Of a stretch of 64,000 nt of DNA, positions 22,203-31,615 are shown piece by piece. The DNA is from Hartmannibacter diazotrophicus (GTDB taxonomy: Bacteria; Pseudomonadota; Alphaproteobacteria; Rhizobiales; Pleomorphomonadaceae). The number at the start of each line of letters is the position of its first letter. The stretch's first letter is position 1. The stretch is taken from the NCBI RefSeq assembly GCF_900231165.1, contig NZ_LT960614.1, forward strand, positions 62,001 to 126,000, read 5' to 3'. The notes below the pieces were generated by a model. The model saw nothing but the letters and a program-made list of their open reading frames with translations. It did no database searches and was not told the origin of the DNA. The position numbers were made by a program, and so were the translations under genes.

Positions 22203-22412
22203 TCAGTAGGGTCTTGCGGTCACGGTGCCGCCGGAGGTCCCGCATCCGGCGGGCGGCGTCTGTCCGGCCGGAACCGCGACACCGCAGGAATAGCTGTTGC
22301 CCGTCGCGGTGATCGTCCCGTCCGGCGTCTGGCGGATCGTTGCCGTCCCGACGCCGACCCCGGCGCTGCAGGCGGAAAGAAGCATGGCGAGGATGAAAGG
22401 CAGGAGGCGCAT
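22203..22412 (-). CDS. Small lipoprotein, unknown function
   Basis: 69 residues: a signal peptide of about 14 residues ending in the lipobox LLSAC, then a mature part of about 55 residues rich in Gly/Thr. It has two further cysteines (NSYSCGVAV and PPAGCGTSG) that could form a disulfide. I do not recognise a family. It lies on the coding strand between gbcB and dgcA, 77 bases after gbcB and 68 before dgcA, so it is very probably in the same transcript. The function is unknown; a small cell-envelope protein with no obvious catabolic role. Confidence 0.7.
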   Translation of the reverse strand: MRLLPFILAMLLSACSAGVGVGTATIRQTPDGTITATGNSYSCGVAVPAGQTPPAGCGTSGGTVTARPY

Positions 22413-22489
22413 GGGCGATGATCCTTTTGCGGTTCTGGTGCCTTGATCCTAACCCATGACCTGGCCGATCCGGTGATCCTGCGGCTTGC

Positions 22490-23590
22490 CTATTTGTCGA
22501 TCACGAGGTCGGTCTTCGGCCGCGAGCAGCAGATCAGCACCATGCCCTGGTCGATCTCGCGCTGGCGAATGCCGCCGGCATGCTTCATCTCCACCTCGCC
22601 GGAAACGAGCTTCGACTTGCAGGTGCCGCACATGCCCTTGGTGCAGGAGGCGGGCAGCCGCATGCCGGCCTTGCGCGCCATCTCCAGCACGAAGGCGTCC
22701 TCGGGCACCTCGATGACCTTCTTCGACTTCGCGAACTCGACGCGGAAGGTCTTGACCCCGGTGTCCTCGGCGGCCGTGACCTCGGCGGCGACTTCCGGTT
22801 CGGCGGCGGAAAGCTCCTCGAAATTGAAGCTTTCCTCGTGGTGGCGGACCATGTCGAAGCCCGCCTCGCCCAGCATCATCCGCACCGCCATCATGAAGGG
22901 CGAGGGGCCGCAGACGAAAATCTCGCGCTCCATGAAGTCCGGCGCGATGAGCTTCAGCATGTCCAGCGTCAGCCGGCCGGAAAAACCGTTCCAGCGCTCG
23001 GCGATCGTGTCGCCCTCGCAGACTGCCGCGAAACGGAAATCGGGCAGGTTGCGCGCCATCAGCGCCAGTTCGTCGCGGAAGATGATGTCGGCGGGCGAGC
23101 GGGCGGCATGGACGAAGACGATGTCGCGCTGCTCCGCGAGGTCATGGAAGGACCGCGCCATCGACATCAGCGGGGTGATGCCGCTGCCGCCGGACAGGAA
23201 CAGGTATTTCGGCGCCGGGTGGTCGACGCAGGTGAACTCGCCCATCGGCCCGACGGCGCGGATCTCCGATCCGGCCTTCAGCGTGTCGTGCAGGAAGTTC
23301 GACACAGGGCCGTCCGGCACCCGCTTGACCGTGATCGAGATCGTGCCCGGACGCGTCGGCGCGGACGAGATCGTGTAGCAGCGGTTGACCCGCTCGCCGG
23401 CGATATCGAGGTCGAGCGTCAGGAACTGGCCCGGCTTGTAGGCAAAGCGGCAGGGAGCCTTCGGCGCCAGCACGAAGGTCTTGACGTCGTGTGTCTCCTC
23501 GCGCACCTGGCGCACGACGAGCGTATCGTCCGCCTCCGGGTCCCAGAGCGGGAGCGAAGGGTCGAGAAAGCCGGCAATCGCGTCGGTCAT
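22490..23590 (-). CDS. gbcB: Glycine betaine demethylase reductase GbcB
   Basis: 366 residues. An FNR-type reductase: FAD-binding barrel (RVNRCYTISSAP), NAD-binding domain (FLSGGSGITPLMSMA, FVCGPSPFM) and a C-terminal plant-type 2Fe-2S ferredoxin (PASCTKGMCGTCKSKL, last Cys in LICCSRP). It passes electrons from NADH to the Rieske oxygenase GbcA. It starts 17 bases after the gbcA stop, a tight gene pair. Confidence 0.94.
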   Translation of the reverse strand: MTDAIAGFLDPSLPLWDPEADDTLVVRQVREETHDVKTFVLAPKAPCRFAYKPGQFLTLDLDIAGERVNRCYTISSAPTRPGTISITVKRVPDGPVSNFLHDTLKAGSEIRAVGPMGEFTCVDHPAPKYLFLSGGSGITPLMSMARSFHDLAEQRDIVFVHAARSPADIIFRDELALMARNLPDFRFAAVCEGDTIAERWNGFSGRLTLDMLKLIAPDFMEREIFVCGPSPFMMAVRMMLGEAGFDMVRHHEESFNFEELSAAEPEVAAEVTAAEDTGVKTFRVEFAKSKKVIEVPEDAFVLEMARKAGMRLPASCTKGMCGTCKSKLVSGEVEMKHAGGIRQREIDQGMVLICCSRPKTDLVIDK

Positions 23591-23607
23591 CGTGCGGGAC
23601 AGTCTGG

Positions 23608-24867
23608 TCAGAGGCCGTGCACTTCGGTCATGCGACCGACGTACCAGTTGCAGAATCGTTCGACCAGCATCTCGGTATGCGGCGAGTAGGGGCCGGGCTC
23701 ATAGGCCGGGCTGCGCGCGCCGGTCTGGCAGTATCCGACGAGGGTGGAATCCTGGTCGTTGGTGGCGACCCACACCGCCTTGAGGTTCTCCACGTCATAG
23801 TCGACGCCTTCCACGGCGTCCTTGTGGACCAGCCACTTGGTGCGCAGCAGGGAATGCTCGGCGTCGAGCGGCAGGACCGAGAAGGTCACCGCATGATCGG
23901 CCATGAAGTGGTGCCAGGAATTGGGCTGGGTCCAGAAGTGCAGGGCGCCCATCTTGTGGTTCGTGAACTTGCCCATCAGCTTCTTGCAGGCGGCCTTGGT
24001 GTCGAGCGTATGCGACTCGGCATCACCGTCGAGCGGCAGGCGCTCGGCGCGGTAGCCGGTGACCATGTCGTCGAGATGCTCCTGGCAGCGTGACGGGAAA
24101 CCCGCCTTTTCCCAGTCGCCGTGGTTCTCGTTGACCAGGCAGCTGTAGCGTTCCGCCTGCAGGCGGCCGGCCTCATCGAGCGATTCCGGCGCGAAGCCGA
24201 AGCCCTCGGCGAAAAGCGGCACGGTCAGTTCGGGATGGTTGCCCGCGCAGTGGTAGCACTCGCGGTTGTTTTCCATCGTCAGCTTCCAGTTGCCCGGCTC
24301 GACGATGTCCATCTCGAAGGCGACCTTGGTGTTGCGCAGGTCGTGCGGGGCAAGATAGGGCGCCATCACGGCGGCCATGTCGTCAAAGTCGGCCGGCGGT
24401 TCGTCGGCAAGGCACAGGAACAGCAGGCCTTCGAGCGAGCGCAGGTGCACGGGCTTCAGGCCGTGGCAGCTCATGTCGAAGTTTTCGCCCATGTGCTCGG
24501 CGAACATCAGCTTGCCGTCGAGGCCGTAGGTCCATGCGTGATAGCGGCAGACGAGATTGCCGACCGTCGTCTTGTAGTCGTGCACGAGACGCGCGCCGCG
24601 ATGGCGGCAGACATTGTGGAAGGCGACCACATTCATGTCGTCGTCGCGCACGATGACGACGGACGTGCCGCCGATATCGACGACCATGGCATCGCCCGGC
24701 TCCGGCACGTCCGGCTCGACGCCGACGAAAATCCAGTGACGCTGGAAGATGGTCTCCATGTCGGCGGCGAAAATCTCCGGCGACAGGTAGAAGGGCGCCT
24801 CCAGCGAATAGCCGGGGCGGCGGCGATGCAGCAGGGATTTCAGCGGCGTGCTGGTGATATCGAGCAT
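23608..24867 (-). CDS. gbcA: Glycine betaine demethylase Rieske oxygenase GbcA
   Basis: Terminal oxygenase removing the first methyl of glycine betaine as formaldehyde. 419 residues from the ATG at 24867, which has a GGAG site 9 bases before it. The Rieske 2Fe-2S ligands are C87, H89, C107 and H110 (VCRHRGARL, LVCRYHAW). The mononuclear-iron motif ENNRECYHCAGNH supplies H206 and H211. E203 stands where most Rieske oxygenases have the bridging Asp, as in betaine and choline monooxygenases. The Rieske and catalytic motifs are intact. Promoter-proximal gene of the demethylation operon. Confidence 0.95.
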   Translation of the reverse strand: MLDITSTPLKSLLHRRRPGYSLEAPFYLSPEIFAADMETIFQRHWIFVGVEPDVPEPGDAMVVDIGGTSVVIVRDDDMNVVAFHNVCRHRGARLVHDYKTTVGNLVCRYHAWTYGLDGKLMFAEHMGENFDMSCHGLKPVHLRSLEGLLFLCLADEPPADFDDMAAVMAPYLAPHDLRNTKVAFEMDIVEPGNWKLTMENNRECYHCAGNHPELTVPLFAEGFGFAPESLDEAGRLQAERYSCLVNENHGDWEKAGFPSRCQEHLDDMVTGYRAERLPLDGDAESHTLDTKAACKKLMGKFTNHKMGALHFWTQPNSWHHFMADHAVTFSVLPLDAEHSLLRTKWLVHKDAVEGVDYDVENLKAVWVATNDQDSTLVGYCQTGARSPAYEPGPYSPHTEMLVERFCNWYVGRMTEVHGL

Positions 24868-24968
24868 GGGACTTTTCTCCATCCCCCACCCGCCGTGGAT
24901 GCGTCGCTCCACGGCGCTATACGCTTTGGACTGTGACGCCGGAGCCCGGTCGTCGACTTGCGCAAAAA

Positions 24969-24995
24969 CGACATGATGACGCTTTCATGCGACAT
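24969..24995 (-). promoter_or_regulatory. Direct repeat upstream of gbcA, candidate site for the AraC/GbdR-type activator
   Basis: On the minus strand, ATGTCG occurs twice, starting at 24995 and 24974. The 21-base spacing is two helical turns. Each copy is followed by a GCG at similar distance (ATGTCGCATGAAAGCG and ATGTCGTTTTTGCG). It lies about 100 bases upstream of gbcA, where an AraC-family activator would bind. A single ATGTCGCG also lies upstream of soxB at 31536. Confidence 0.45.
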
Positions 24996-25028
24996 CCGCG
25001 GGCATGCCCGGATTTTGGGCCTGTTCCG

Positions 25029-26078
25029 CTATTCGAAGACGCGCTGCCCCGCCAGCGACGGGGCCGATGCCGGCGGCGGATTGACCGCCCGCGAATTCGA
25101 CGGCGTGAAGCCGTGCAGCGCCTTGAACTGGCGCGAGAAATGGGCGCAGTCCGAAAATCCGGCGTCGAGCGCGATCGCCGTCACGGACCGGTCGGTGGTG
25201 TCGAGCAGGAAGCGGGCGTAGCGCAGCCGGAGCTGGCGGTAGAATTCCGCCGGCCGCTGGCCGAGCATGGTCTGGAACAGCCGCTCCAGCTGGCGCGTCG
25301 AAACGCGCACCTTGCGGGCGATGTCGGCGATCGGCATCGGGTTGGCGATATTCTGCTCCATCATCAGGAGCGCGCGGCGTACGCGGTCGTCTTCCACCTG
25401 TTCGGCGATGGGCGGATGCGGCTGCGCCTCGCCGCCGGCGCGGGCTCGGTCGAGCATCAGGACGTGCCGGCTCTTCTGCGCGACCGAGCGGCCGATGTGC
25501 TTCTCGATGAGCGTCGTGGCAAGGTCCGCCGCCCCGCCGCCACCGGCGCAGGTGATCCGGTCGCCGTCGATAATGTAGAGACGGTCGGCGACGGGCTGGT
25601 GATGCGGGAATTCGTCGAGGAAGTCCTGGTAATGATACCAGGACACGCAGCATTTGCGCCCCGTCATCAGGCCGGCGCGGGCGAGCACGAAGCTGCCGGT
25701 GCAAACGCCCACGAGCGGTATGCCGAGCTTGGCCGCCTTTTTCAGATACTCGATCGTTTCGGCATCAAAGGCCGACCCGGCGTGGAGCAGGCCGCCGATG
25801 ACCACGATGTAGTCGAAGCCTGTCGGATCGGCGAGCTCGGACGTTCGCGAGACGAGCACGCCGCAGCTCGATCGAATCTGCTCCGGCCGGGACGCCATCA
25901 CCTTCCAGCGCGCCATGATCGGCCGCGACCGGTCGCCGTCGTCGGCGGCAAGGCGCAGATGATCGACGAAGAGCGCGAAGGCGGACAGCGTGAAATTGTT
26001 GGCGAGAAGAAAGCCGACGTTGAGCGTTGGAATTCCCGCGCCAAGCTTCGCCGTTCCAAGACGATCGATCGGTTTCAT
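25029..26078 (-). CDS. gbdR: AraC-family regulator with GATase1-like domain (GbdR-like)
   Basis: 349 residues. The N-terminal DJ-1/PfpI-like domain (about 20-200; GVCTGSFVLARAGLM) senses ligand in this class. The C-terminal AraC HTH has two helix-turn-helices (IADIARKVRVSTRQLERLF; VTAIALDAGFSDCAHFSRQF). Proteins of this layout in Pseudomonas (GbdR) activate betaine-catabolism genes in response to betaine or dimethylglycine. Position between the gbc/dgc and sox units supports the same role. The ATG at 26078 has a GGGAAC element upstream; a GTG at 26102 is an alternative. Confidence 0.9.
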   Translation of the reverse strand: MKPIDRLGTAKLGAGIPTLNVGFLLANNFTLSAFALFVDHLRLAADDGDRSRPIMARWKVMASRPEQIRSSCGVLVSRTSELADPTGFDYIVVIGGLLHAGSAFDAETIEYLKKAAKLGIPLVGVCTGSFVLARAGLMTGRKCCVSWYHYQDFLDEFPHHQPVADRLYIIDGDRITCAGGGGAADLATTLIEKHIGRSVAQKSRHVLMLDRARAGGEAQPHPPIAEQVEDDRVRRALLMMEQNIANPMPIADIARKVRVSTRQLERLFQTMLGQRPAEFYRQLRLRYARFLLDTTDRSVTAIALDAGFSDCAHFSRQFKALHGFTPSNSRAVNPPPASAPSLAGQRVFE

Positions 26079-26247
26079 GCCCGCTGTTCCCACGCGCGCC
26101 ACGAGGGCATGCGGTTTCTTGCTGTCAGATCGTTACAATCTACAGCAATTTGCGGGCCACAATATGGAAAACTTCAAGACTGCTGCATGGCGACGCCGGT
26201 GCCCGGCACCTGCCAGGTCTGGCGCCGGTCGCAGGGTCTCCGCCGCC

Positions 26248-26817
26248 TCAGGCGAACTCGCGCCGGGCCTCCTCCAGATAACGCCAGACATAGTCGGCAA
26301 AGGACCGCCAGACGTCGATCTCGAAGCGGGTCTCGTCCGTGCGCGTCAGGATGATCTCCGCCTTGCCGAAGACGGTCCGCGTGCACATGCCGACCGGAAA
26401 GGCCGCCAGCGAGAGATCGAGCGGACAGGCCTCGTTGATGACGAAGGCCGCCTGCGGTCCCGTGACGGCGATGGAAAGGCTGCGATGACTGACGTCGGTC
26501 AGCGAATGCGGCAGGCCGGCGAGCGCACTGTCGAGCGCCTGACGGAGCGATGCCGCGTCGTCTTCGGTCGTCGTCAGCATCCACTCGTCGGGCCCTAGCC
26601 AGCGGGCGCGCCGGGCATCCTTCTGCACGAAGCGGCAGGCCTCTTGCGGCAGATCGATGCCGAAGGCCTTGCCCGCGGCCTCGATGGCGGCGGGACGACC
26701 CCGGAAGTTGAGCCGGACGGCGGGTGCGAGGGCCATCACGCCGACGGCGGGGATCGCCTTCGAGACGGCAATGAGCGGTTCGAGCGCGTGGCTGCGCCGG
26801 GCACTGAGGTCAGCCAT
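26248..26817 (-). CDS. soxG: Sarcosine oxidase gamma subunit
   Basis: 189 residues, the small subunit of heterotetrameric sarcosine oxidase. It resembles a diverged aminomethyltransferase fold (LGPDEWMLTT, HSLTDVSHRSLSIAVTGP, PVGMCTRTVFGKAEIIL). It starts within the last 8 bases of soxA, so is translationally coupled. Last of soxBDAG; the AraC gene follows after 170 bases on the same strand. Confidence 0.93.
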   Translation of the reverse strand: MADLSARRSHALEPLIAVSKAIPAVGVMALAPAVRLNFRGRPAAIEAAGKAFGIDLPQEACRFVQKDARRARWLGPDEWMLTTTEDDAASLRQALDSALAGLPHSLTDVSHRSLSIAVTGPQAAFVINEACPLDLSLAAFPVGMCTRTVFGKAEIILTRTDETRFEIDVWRSFADYVWRYLEEARREFA

Positions 26818-29815
26818 CGAGGCGTTTCCCTTCCTTGTCGTAGAAGACGGGATCGGTCACCGTTACCTTGATCGTGCGGCCGGGCATCGGCACGTAGAGC
26901 GTCTCGCCCACGCGGGCGCGGCCGCCCTTGATCATCGCAAGGGCGATGGACCGGCCGAGTGTCGAGCTCGGATAGGACGAGGTCACATGGCCGATCATCG
27001 GCATGGGCACCGGCGCGTTCGGGTCGGCGACGACCTGCGCGCCTTCCTCCAGCACCTCGCCCGCCACCTCGGTCAGCAGGCCGATAAGCTGCTTGCGGTC
27101 CGGTGCCATCAGGGCCGGGCGGGCAAGCGAGCGCTTGCCGACGAAGTCCTTCTTGGTCTTGCCGATGGCCCAGGAAAGGCCGACGTCGTCCGGCGTCGCC
27201 GTGCCGTCTGTTTCCTGGCCAACGATGATGTAGCCCTTCTCGGCGCGAAGAACGTGCATGGTCTCTGTGCCATAGGGCGTGATGCCGAAGGCTTCGCCGG
27301 CGGCAAAGATCGCCTCCCAGACCGCGCGGCCGTAGTCGGCCGGCACGTTGACCTCGAATCCGAGCTCGCCGGTGAAGGAAACGCGGAAGAGCCGGGTCGG
27401 GATGCCCTGGATGTGGCCTTCCTTGACGCTCATGTGCGGCATCGATTCGGCCGAGAGATCGATGTCGTCGACGAGTGTCTCCAGCACCTTGCGGGCATTC
27501 GGCCCCTGCACGGCGATCACGGCCCACTGCTCGGTGGTCGAGGTCAGCCAGACGTCGAGGTCCGGCCACTCGGTCTGGAGATAGTCTTCCATCATGTTGA
27601 GAACGCGCGGCGCGCCGCCGGTCGTCGTGGTGACGTGGAAGCGGTCCTCGGCAAGCCGTCCGACGACGCCGTCGTCAAGGACAAAGCCGTCCTCGCGCAG
27701 CATGACGCCATAGCGCAGCTTGCCGGCGCCGAGCTTCGTCCAAGCGTTGATATACATGCGGTTCATGAACTCGGCCGCATCCGGGCCCACGACCTCGATC
27801 TTGCCGAGCGTCGAGGCATCGAAGATGCCGACCGAGTTGCGCACGGCGAGGCATTCGCGGGCGACCGCCGCGTGCAGGTCTTCCCCACCCTTCGGGAAGT
27901 AATGCGCGCGCTTCCACAGCGAGACGTCCTCGAAGGCCGCGCCCTGCTCTGCCGCCCAGGTATGGATCGGCGTCGTGCGCACCGGGTCGAAGAGCGCCTC
28001 GCGCGCCGCGCCGGCAAAGATGCCGAAGGTGGTCGGCGTATAGGGCTGACGGAAGGTCGTCAGGCCGATCTCGGTCACCGGCTTCTTCAGCGCGTCGGAG
28101 ACGATGCCGAGCGCGTTCATGTTCGACGTCTTGCCCTGGTCCGTGGCCATGCCCGTCGTCGTGTAGCGCTTGATATGCTCGATCGACTGGAAGCCCTCGC
28201 GGGTCGCAAGCTTGATGTCCTTGGCGGTGACGTCGTTCTGCCAGTCAACGAAGGCCTTGGCGAAATTGGGGTTGCGGTTGTGCGGCGCAGCTCCGATGAA
28301 GCCGTCCGTGCCCGCGTCAGCGGCCTTGGCCGTGAAACTGCGTGACGGCGTGGTGGTGGCGCCGGCATCCTTGGCCGCGGCCGCGCCTTGCGCGAAACCG
28401 TCGGCCAGCACCTTGTCGAGGCCGTAGAGACCCCGGCACGAACCGGCCGACCGCTCCGCTTCGACGGAAACGTCCGGAAGATAGGCGCCGAGTTCGCCGT
28501 TCCAGCCGAGCTTGCCGCGCGACTGCGAGAAGAGATGCACCGACGGCGTGAAGCCGCCCGACATCAGCACGAGATCGCAGGGCATCGGCTCGGTCGAGCC
28601 GACCGACCCGTCGGATTTCAAGCTCGCAAGATGGGCCTGCGAGACCCGCAGGCGGCCGCGCGTCCCGACAACCGTTGTGGACGTGCGCACGTCGATGCCG
28701 GCGGCGCGTGCCATCTCCGGCAGCGGGCCGTTCGCCTCCTTGCGCAGATCGGCTATGACCGCGATCTCGACGCCGGCGGCCTTGAGATCGAGCGCGACGC
28801 TATAGGCTGAATCGGCCGCCGTGAAGATCACGGCGCGGTTGCCGGGCTTGGCCGCATAGCGGTTGGCATAGGCGCGTCCGGCTTCCGCCAGCATGACGCC
28901 TGGGCGGTCGTTTTCCGGAAAGACCAGCGGCCGCTCGTGGGCGCCGGCGGCAATCACCACCTGGCCGGCCCGCACCTGCCACAGGCGCTCGCGCGGCAGG
29001 TCGCTATCGGCAACGCTCATGTGATCGGTCACCCGCTCGCAAAGGCCGATCAGGTTGTGCGGATAGTAGCCGAAGGCCGTCGTGCGGCTGAGCAGCGTGA
29101 CGTTGGCCCGGCCCTTGAGCTCCGCGACCGCGTCCGCCACCCAGTCCATCGCCGGCTTGCCGTCGATGGTTGAGGAAAGGTCGGAGAGCAGCGAGCCGCC
29201 GAACTCGTTCTGCTCGTCTGCGAGGATGACGCGCACGCCCGTTTCCGAGGCGGCAAGGGCGGCGGCAAGGCCGGCCGGTCCCGCGCCGACGACAAGCACC
29301 TCGCAATGGGCGAAATGCTGGGTGTAGCGGTCGCCGTCGGCCTCTTCCGGCGCGCGGCCGAGACCGGCCATGGCGCGGATCTTCGGCTCGTAGAACTTTT
29401 CCCACGCCTTCGCCGGCCACATGAAGGTCTTGTAGTAGAAGCCGGCCGGGAAGAAGGGCGCGAGAAGGTCGTTGAACGCGCCGGCGTCGAAATCGAGCGA
29501 CGGCCAGCGGTTCTGGCTGACGGCGACGAGACCGTCGTGGAGTTCGACCTGCGTGGCGCGCAGGTTCGGCGAGAAATGCGCATCGTCGCGGCCGACGCCG
29601 ACAAGGGCGTTCGGTTCGTCCGATCCGGCCGACAGGAAGCCGCGCGGGCGGTGATACTTGAAGGACCGGCCGATCAGGTGCTGGCCGTCGGCAATCAGCG
29701 CCGAGGCGAGCGTATCGCCGGCAAAGCCCTTGCGCGAGCGGCCGTCGAAGGTGAACTGGATCGGGCGCGAACGGTCGATGCGCCCGCCGGAGGCAAGACG
29801 GAACGGGCTGGTCAT
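26810..29815 (-). CDS. soxA: Sarcosine oxidase alpha subunit
   Basis: 1001 residues, the large subunit. The N-terminal ferredoxin-fold domain lacks cluster cysteines (FTFDGRSRKGFAGDTLASAL, FKYHRPRGFLSAG). A dinucleotide-binding domain follows (VLVVGAGPAGLAAALAA at about 173-189), with the NAD site and further flavoprotein segments. The C-terminal aminomethyltransferase-like domain (from about 600) transfers the methyl carbon to tetrahydrofolate (CRLFRVSFTGELGFEVNVP type motif seen as RVSFTGELGFEVNVPADYG). Start overlaps the soxD stop by 4 bases. No disruption seen. Confidence 0.96.
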   Translation of the reverse strand: MTSPFRLASGGRIDRSRPIQFTFDGRSRKGFAGDTLASALIADGQHLIGRSFKYHRPRGFLSAGSDEPNALVGVGRDDAHFSPNLRATQVELHDGLVAVSQNRWPSLDFDAGAFNDLLAPFFPAGFYYKTFMWPAKAWEKFYEPKIRAMAGLGRAPEEADGDRYTQHFAHCEVLVVGAGPAGLAAALAASETGVRVILADEQNEFGGSLLSDLSSTIDGKPAMDWVADAVAELKGRANVTLLSRTTAFGYYPHNLIGLCERVTDHMSVADSDLPRERLWQVRAGQVVIAAGAHERPLVFPENDRPGVMLAEAGRAYANRYAAKPGNRAVIFTAADSAYSVALDLKAAGVEIAVIADLRKEANGPLPEMARAAGIDVRTSTTVVGTRGRLRVSQAHLASLKSDGSVGSTEPMPCDLVLMSGGFTPSVHLFSQSRGKLGWNGELGAYLPDVSVEAERSAGSCRGLYGLDKVLADGFAQGAAAAKDAGATTTPSRSFTAKAADAGTDGFIGAAPHNRNPNFAKAFVDWQNDVTAKDIKLATREGFQSIEHIKRYTTTGMATDQGKTSNMNALGIVSDALKKPVTEIGLTTFRQPYTPTTFGIFAGAAREALFDPVRTTPIHTWAAEQGAAFEDVSLWKRAHYFPKGGEDLHAAVARECLAVRNSVGIFDASTLGKIEVVGPDAAEFMNRMYINAWTKLGAGKLRYGVMLREDGFVLDDGVVGRLAEDRFHVTTTTGGAPRVLNMMEDYLQTEWPDLDVWLTSTTEQWAVIAVQGPNARKVLETLVDDIDLSAESMPHMSVKEGHIQGIPTRLFRVSFTGELGFEVNVPADYGRAVWEAIFAAGEAFGITPYGTETMHVLRAEKGYIIVGQETDGTATPDDVGLSWAIGKTKKDFVGKRSLARPALMAPDRKQLIGLLTEVAGEVLEEGAQVVADPNAPVPMPMIGHVTSSYPSSTLGRSIALAMIKGGRARVGETLYVPMPGRTIKVTVTDPVFYDKEGKRLDG

Positions 29816-30111
29816 TTCGTGCTCTCTCCAGGGCCTTCGATGTCGGGACGCGGCTGGCCGGTCTCGTAGGTGGCGACGAAGAAATCGGTCGTGGTGTCGC
29901 GGACGGCGTTGAAGAAGCGACCGCAGCCGGCCGCATGCCGCCAGCGCTCCGCATGAAGGCCGCGCGGGTTGGACCGCTGGTAGAGGAACGTGCCCCAGGT
30001 CTCGTCGTCGAGCCCGGACGGATCCGCCGGCCGGGCGACATGGGCCTCGCCGCCGTAGCGGAATTCAAGCTCCGGCCGGGGGCCGCAATAGGGGCAGGCA
30101 ATGATCAGCAT
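29812..30111 (-). CDS. soxD: Sarcosine oxidase delta subunit
   Basis: 99 residues, the zinc-binding small subunit. CPYCG at residues 6-10 and H59/C63 (HAAGCGRFF) supply the zinc ligands; EFRYGGEAH and WRHAAGC are family motifs. The ATG at 30111 has a GGAG site 9 bases upstream. Lies 71 bases after soxB and overlaps soxA by 4 bases (ATGA). Confidence 0.95.
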   Translation of the reverse strand: MLIIACPYCGPRPELEFRYGGEAHVARPADPSGLDDETWGTFLYQRSNPRGLHAERWRHAAGCGRFFNAVRDTTTDFFVATYETGQPRPDIEGPGESTK

Positions 30112-30182
30112 CGGGCCGATCTCCACGAACAGGGGGAATGAGAAGGGGCGGGGGTAGACCGGTCGGTCATCGCCGTCCCGCC

Positions 30183-31439
30183 TTAGTGGGCGACGGCCGC
30201 CGCGGCCGCCTCGTCGATGAGGACGCCGTCGCGGAAGCGCTCCATGGTAAAGGCCGCGTTGATCGCATGCGGCTCGTCCTTGGCGATCGTGTGGGCGAAA
30301 ACGTGGCCCGCGCCCGGCGTCGCCTTGAAGCCGCCGGTGCCCCAGCCGCAGTTGACGTAGAGGCCCTTGACCGGCGTCTTGGCGATGATCGGCGAGCGGT
30401 CCGGTGTCAAGTCGACGATGCCGCCCCAGTTGCGCAGCATGCGCATGCGTCGGAACATCGGGAAGAGTTCGCAGATCGCGTCCAGCGTGTGGTTGGCGAT
30501 ATGGATGCCGCCGCGCTGGGTGTAGGACGTATAGGCGTCCGTGCCCGCGCCGATGACGAGTTCGCCCTTGTCCGACTGCGAGATATAGGCGTGGATCGTG
30601 TTCGACATCACGACGCAGGGGAATACCGGCTTGACCGGTTCGGAGACGAGCGCCTGCAGCGGATAGCTTTCGAGCGGCATCCTGAGGCCCGCCATCGCCA
30701 TTACCACCGAGGTGTTGCCGGCCGCCGAGACGCCGATCTTCCTGGCGCCGATGAAGCCCTTTGAGGTCTCCACACCTTGGACCTCGCCGTCCGGTCCGCG
30801 CCGGATGGCGGTGACCGCGCAATTCTGGATGATGTCGACGCCGCGCGCGTCCGCGCCGCGGGCATAGCCCCAGGCGACGGCATCGTGCCGGGCTGTGCCG
30901 CCGCGCCGCTGCAGCGCACCGCCGAGCACCGGATAGCGCATCGTCGAGGCGTCGATATTGAGCGGCGGGCAGAATTCCCGGCACTCTTCCGCGCTCAGCC
31001 ACTCGTTGTCGACGCCGTTGAGGCGGTTCGCATGGACATGGCGCTTGAAGGACTGAACGTCGTGAATGTTGTGCGCGAGCATCAGGACGCCGCGCGGCGA
31101 GAACATCACGTTGTAGTTCAGTTCCTGGGACAGGCCTTCCCAGAGCTTTAGGGCATGGTTGTAGAGCCCGGCGCTCTCGTCGAAGAGATAGTTGGAGCGC
31201 ACGATGGTGGTGTTGCGCCCCGTGTTGCCGCCGCCGAGCCAGCCCTTCTCGATCACCGCGACATTCGTGATGCCGTGGACGGTCGCCAGATAGTAGGCTG
31301 TTGCCAGGCCATGGCCGCCGGCACCGACGATGATGACGTCGTAGGAGGCCTTGGGCTCGGGAGTGCGCCATTGCCGCCCCCAGCCCTGATGGCCGCCAAG
31401 GGCCCGCCGGATCAGCTTGAAGCCGGAAAACTTTTCCAT
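30183..31439 (-). CDS. soxB: Sarcosine oxidase beta subunit
   Basis: 418 residues; FAD-containing subunit that oxidises sarcosine to glycine. N-terminal Rossmann motif [18 protein letters not shown] (about 35-52), [12 protein letters not shown], and C-terminal [19 protein letters not shown]. The start [16 protein letters not shown] matches the usual N-terminus; an ATG 15 bases earlier (31454) is a less likely alternative. First gene of soxBDAG; promoter expected in 31440-31615. Confidence 0.96.
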   Translation of the reverse strand: MEKFSGFKLIRRALGGHQGWGRQWRTPEPKASYDVIIVGAGGHGLATAYYLATVHGITNVAVIEKGWLGGGNTGRNTTIVRSNYLFDESAGLYNHALKLWEGLSQELNYNVMFSPRGVLMLAHNIHDVQSFKRHVHANRLNGVDNEWLSAEECREFCPPLNIDASTMRYPVLGGALQRRGGTARHDAVAWGYARGADARGVDIIQNCAVTAIRRGPDGEVQGVETSKGFIGARKIGVSAAGNTSVVMAMAGLRMPLESYPLQALVSEPVKPVFPCVVMSNTIHAYISQSDKGELVIGAGTDAYTSYTQRGGIHIANHTLDAICELFPMFRRMRMLRNWGGIVDLTPDRSPIIAKTPVKGLYVNCGWGTGGFKATPGAGHVFAHTIAKDEPHAINAAFTMERFRDGVLIDEAAAAAVAH

Positions 31440-31615
31440 GACCGCCTCGATCATTTGCAGAGTGGACGCGAGTATCCGTTGCCCGGTCGAGCCCTGCCCG
31501 CATGCTTTCGGCTGTTCCGTTGTACGGACGCGACATGACATGCCGGATCTGTCCGGTGCCCGGCGGTCTCGGTGATGCTGTCCAGGGGATCGGACGACGG
31601 AGTGCGCGAAGGCTT

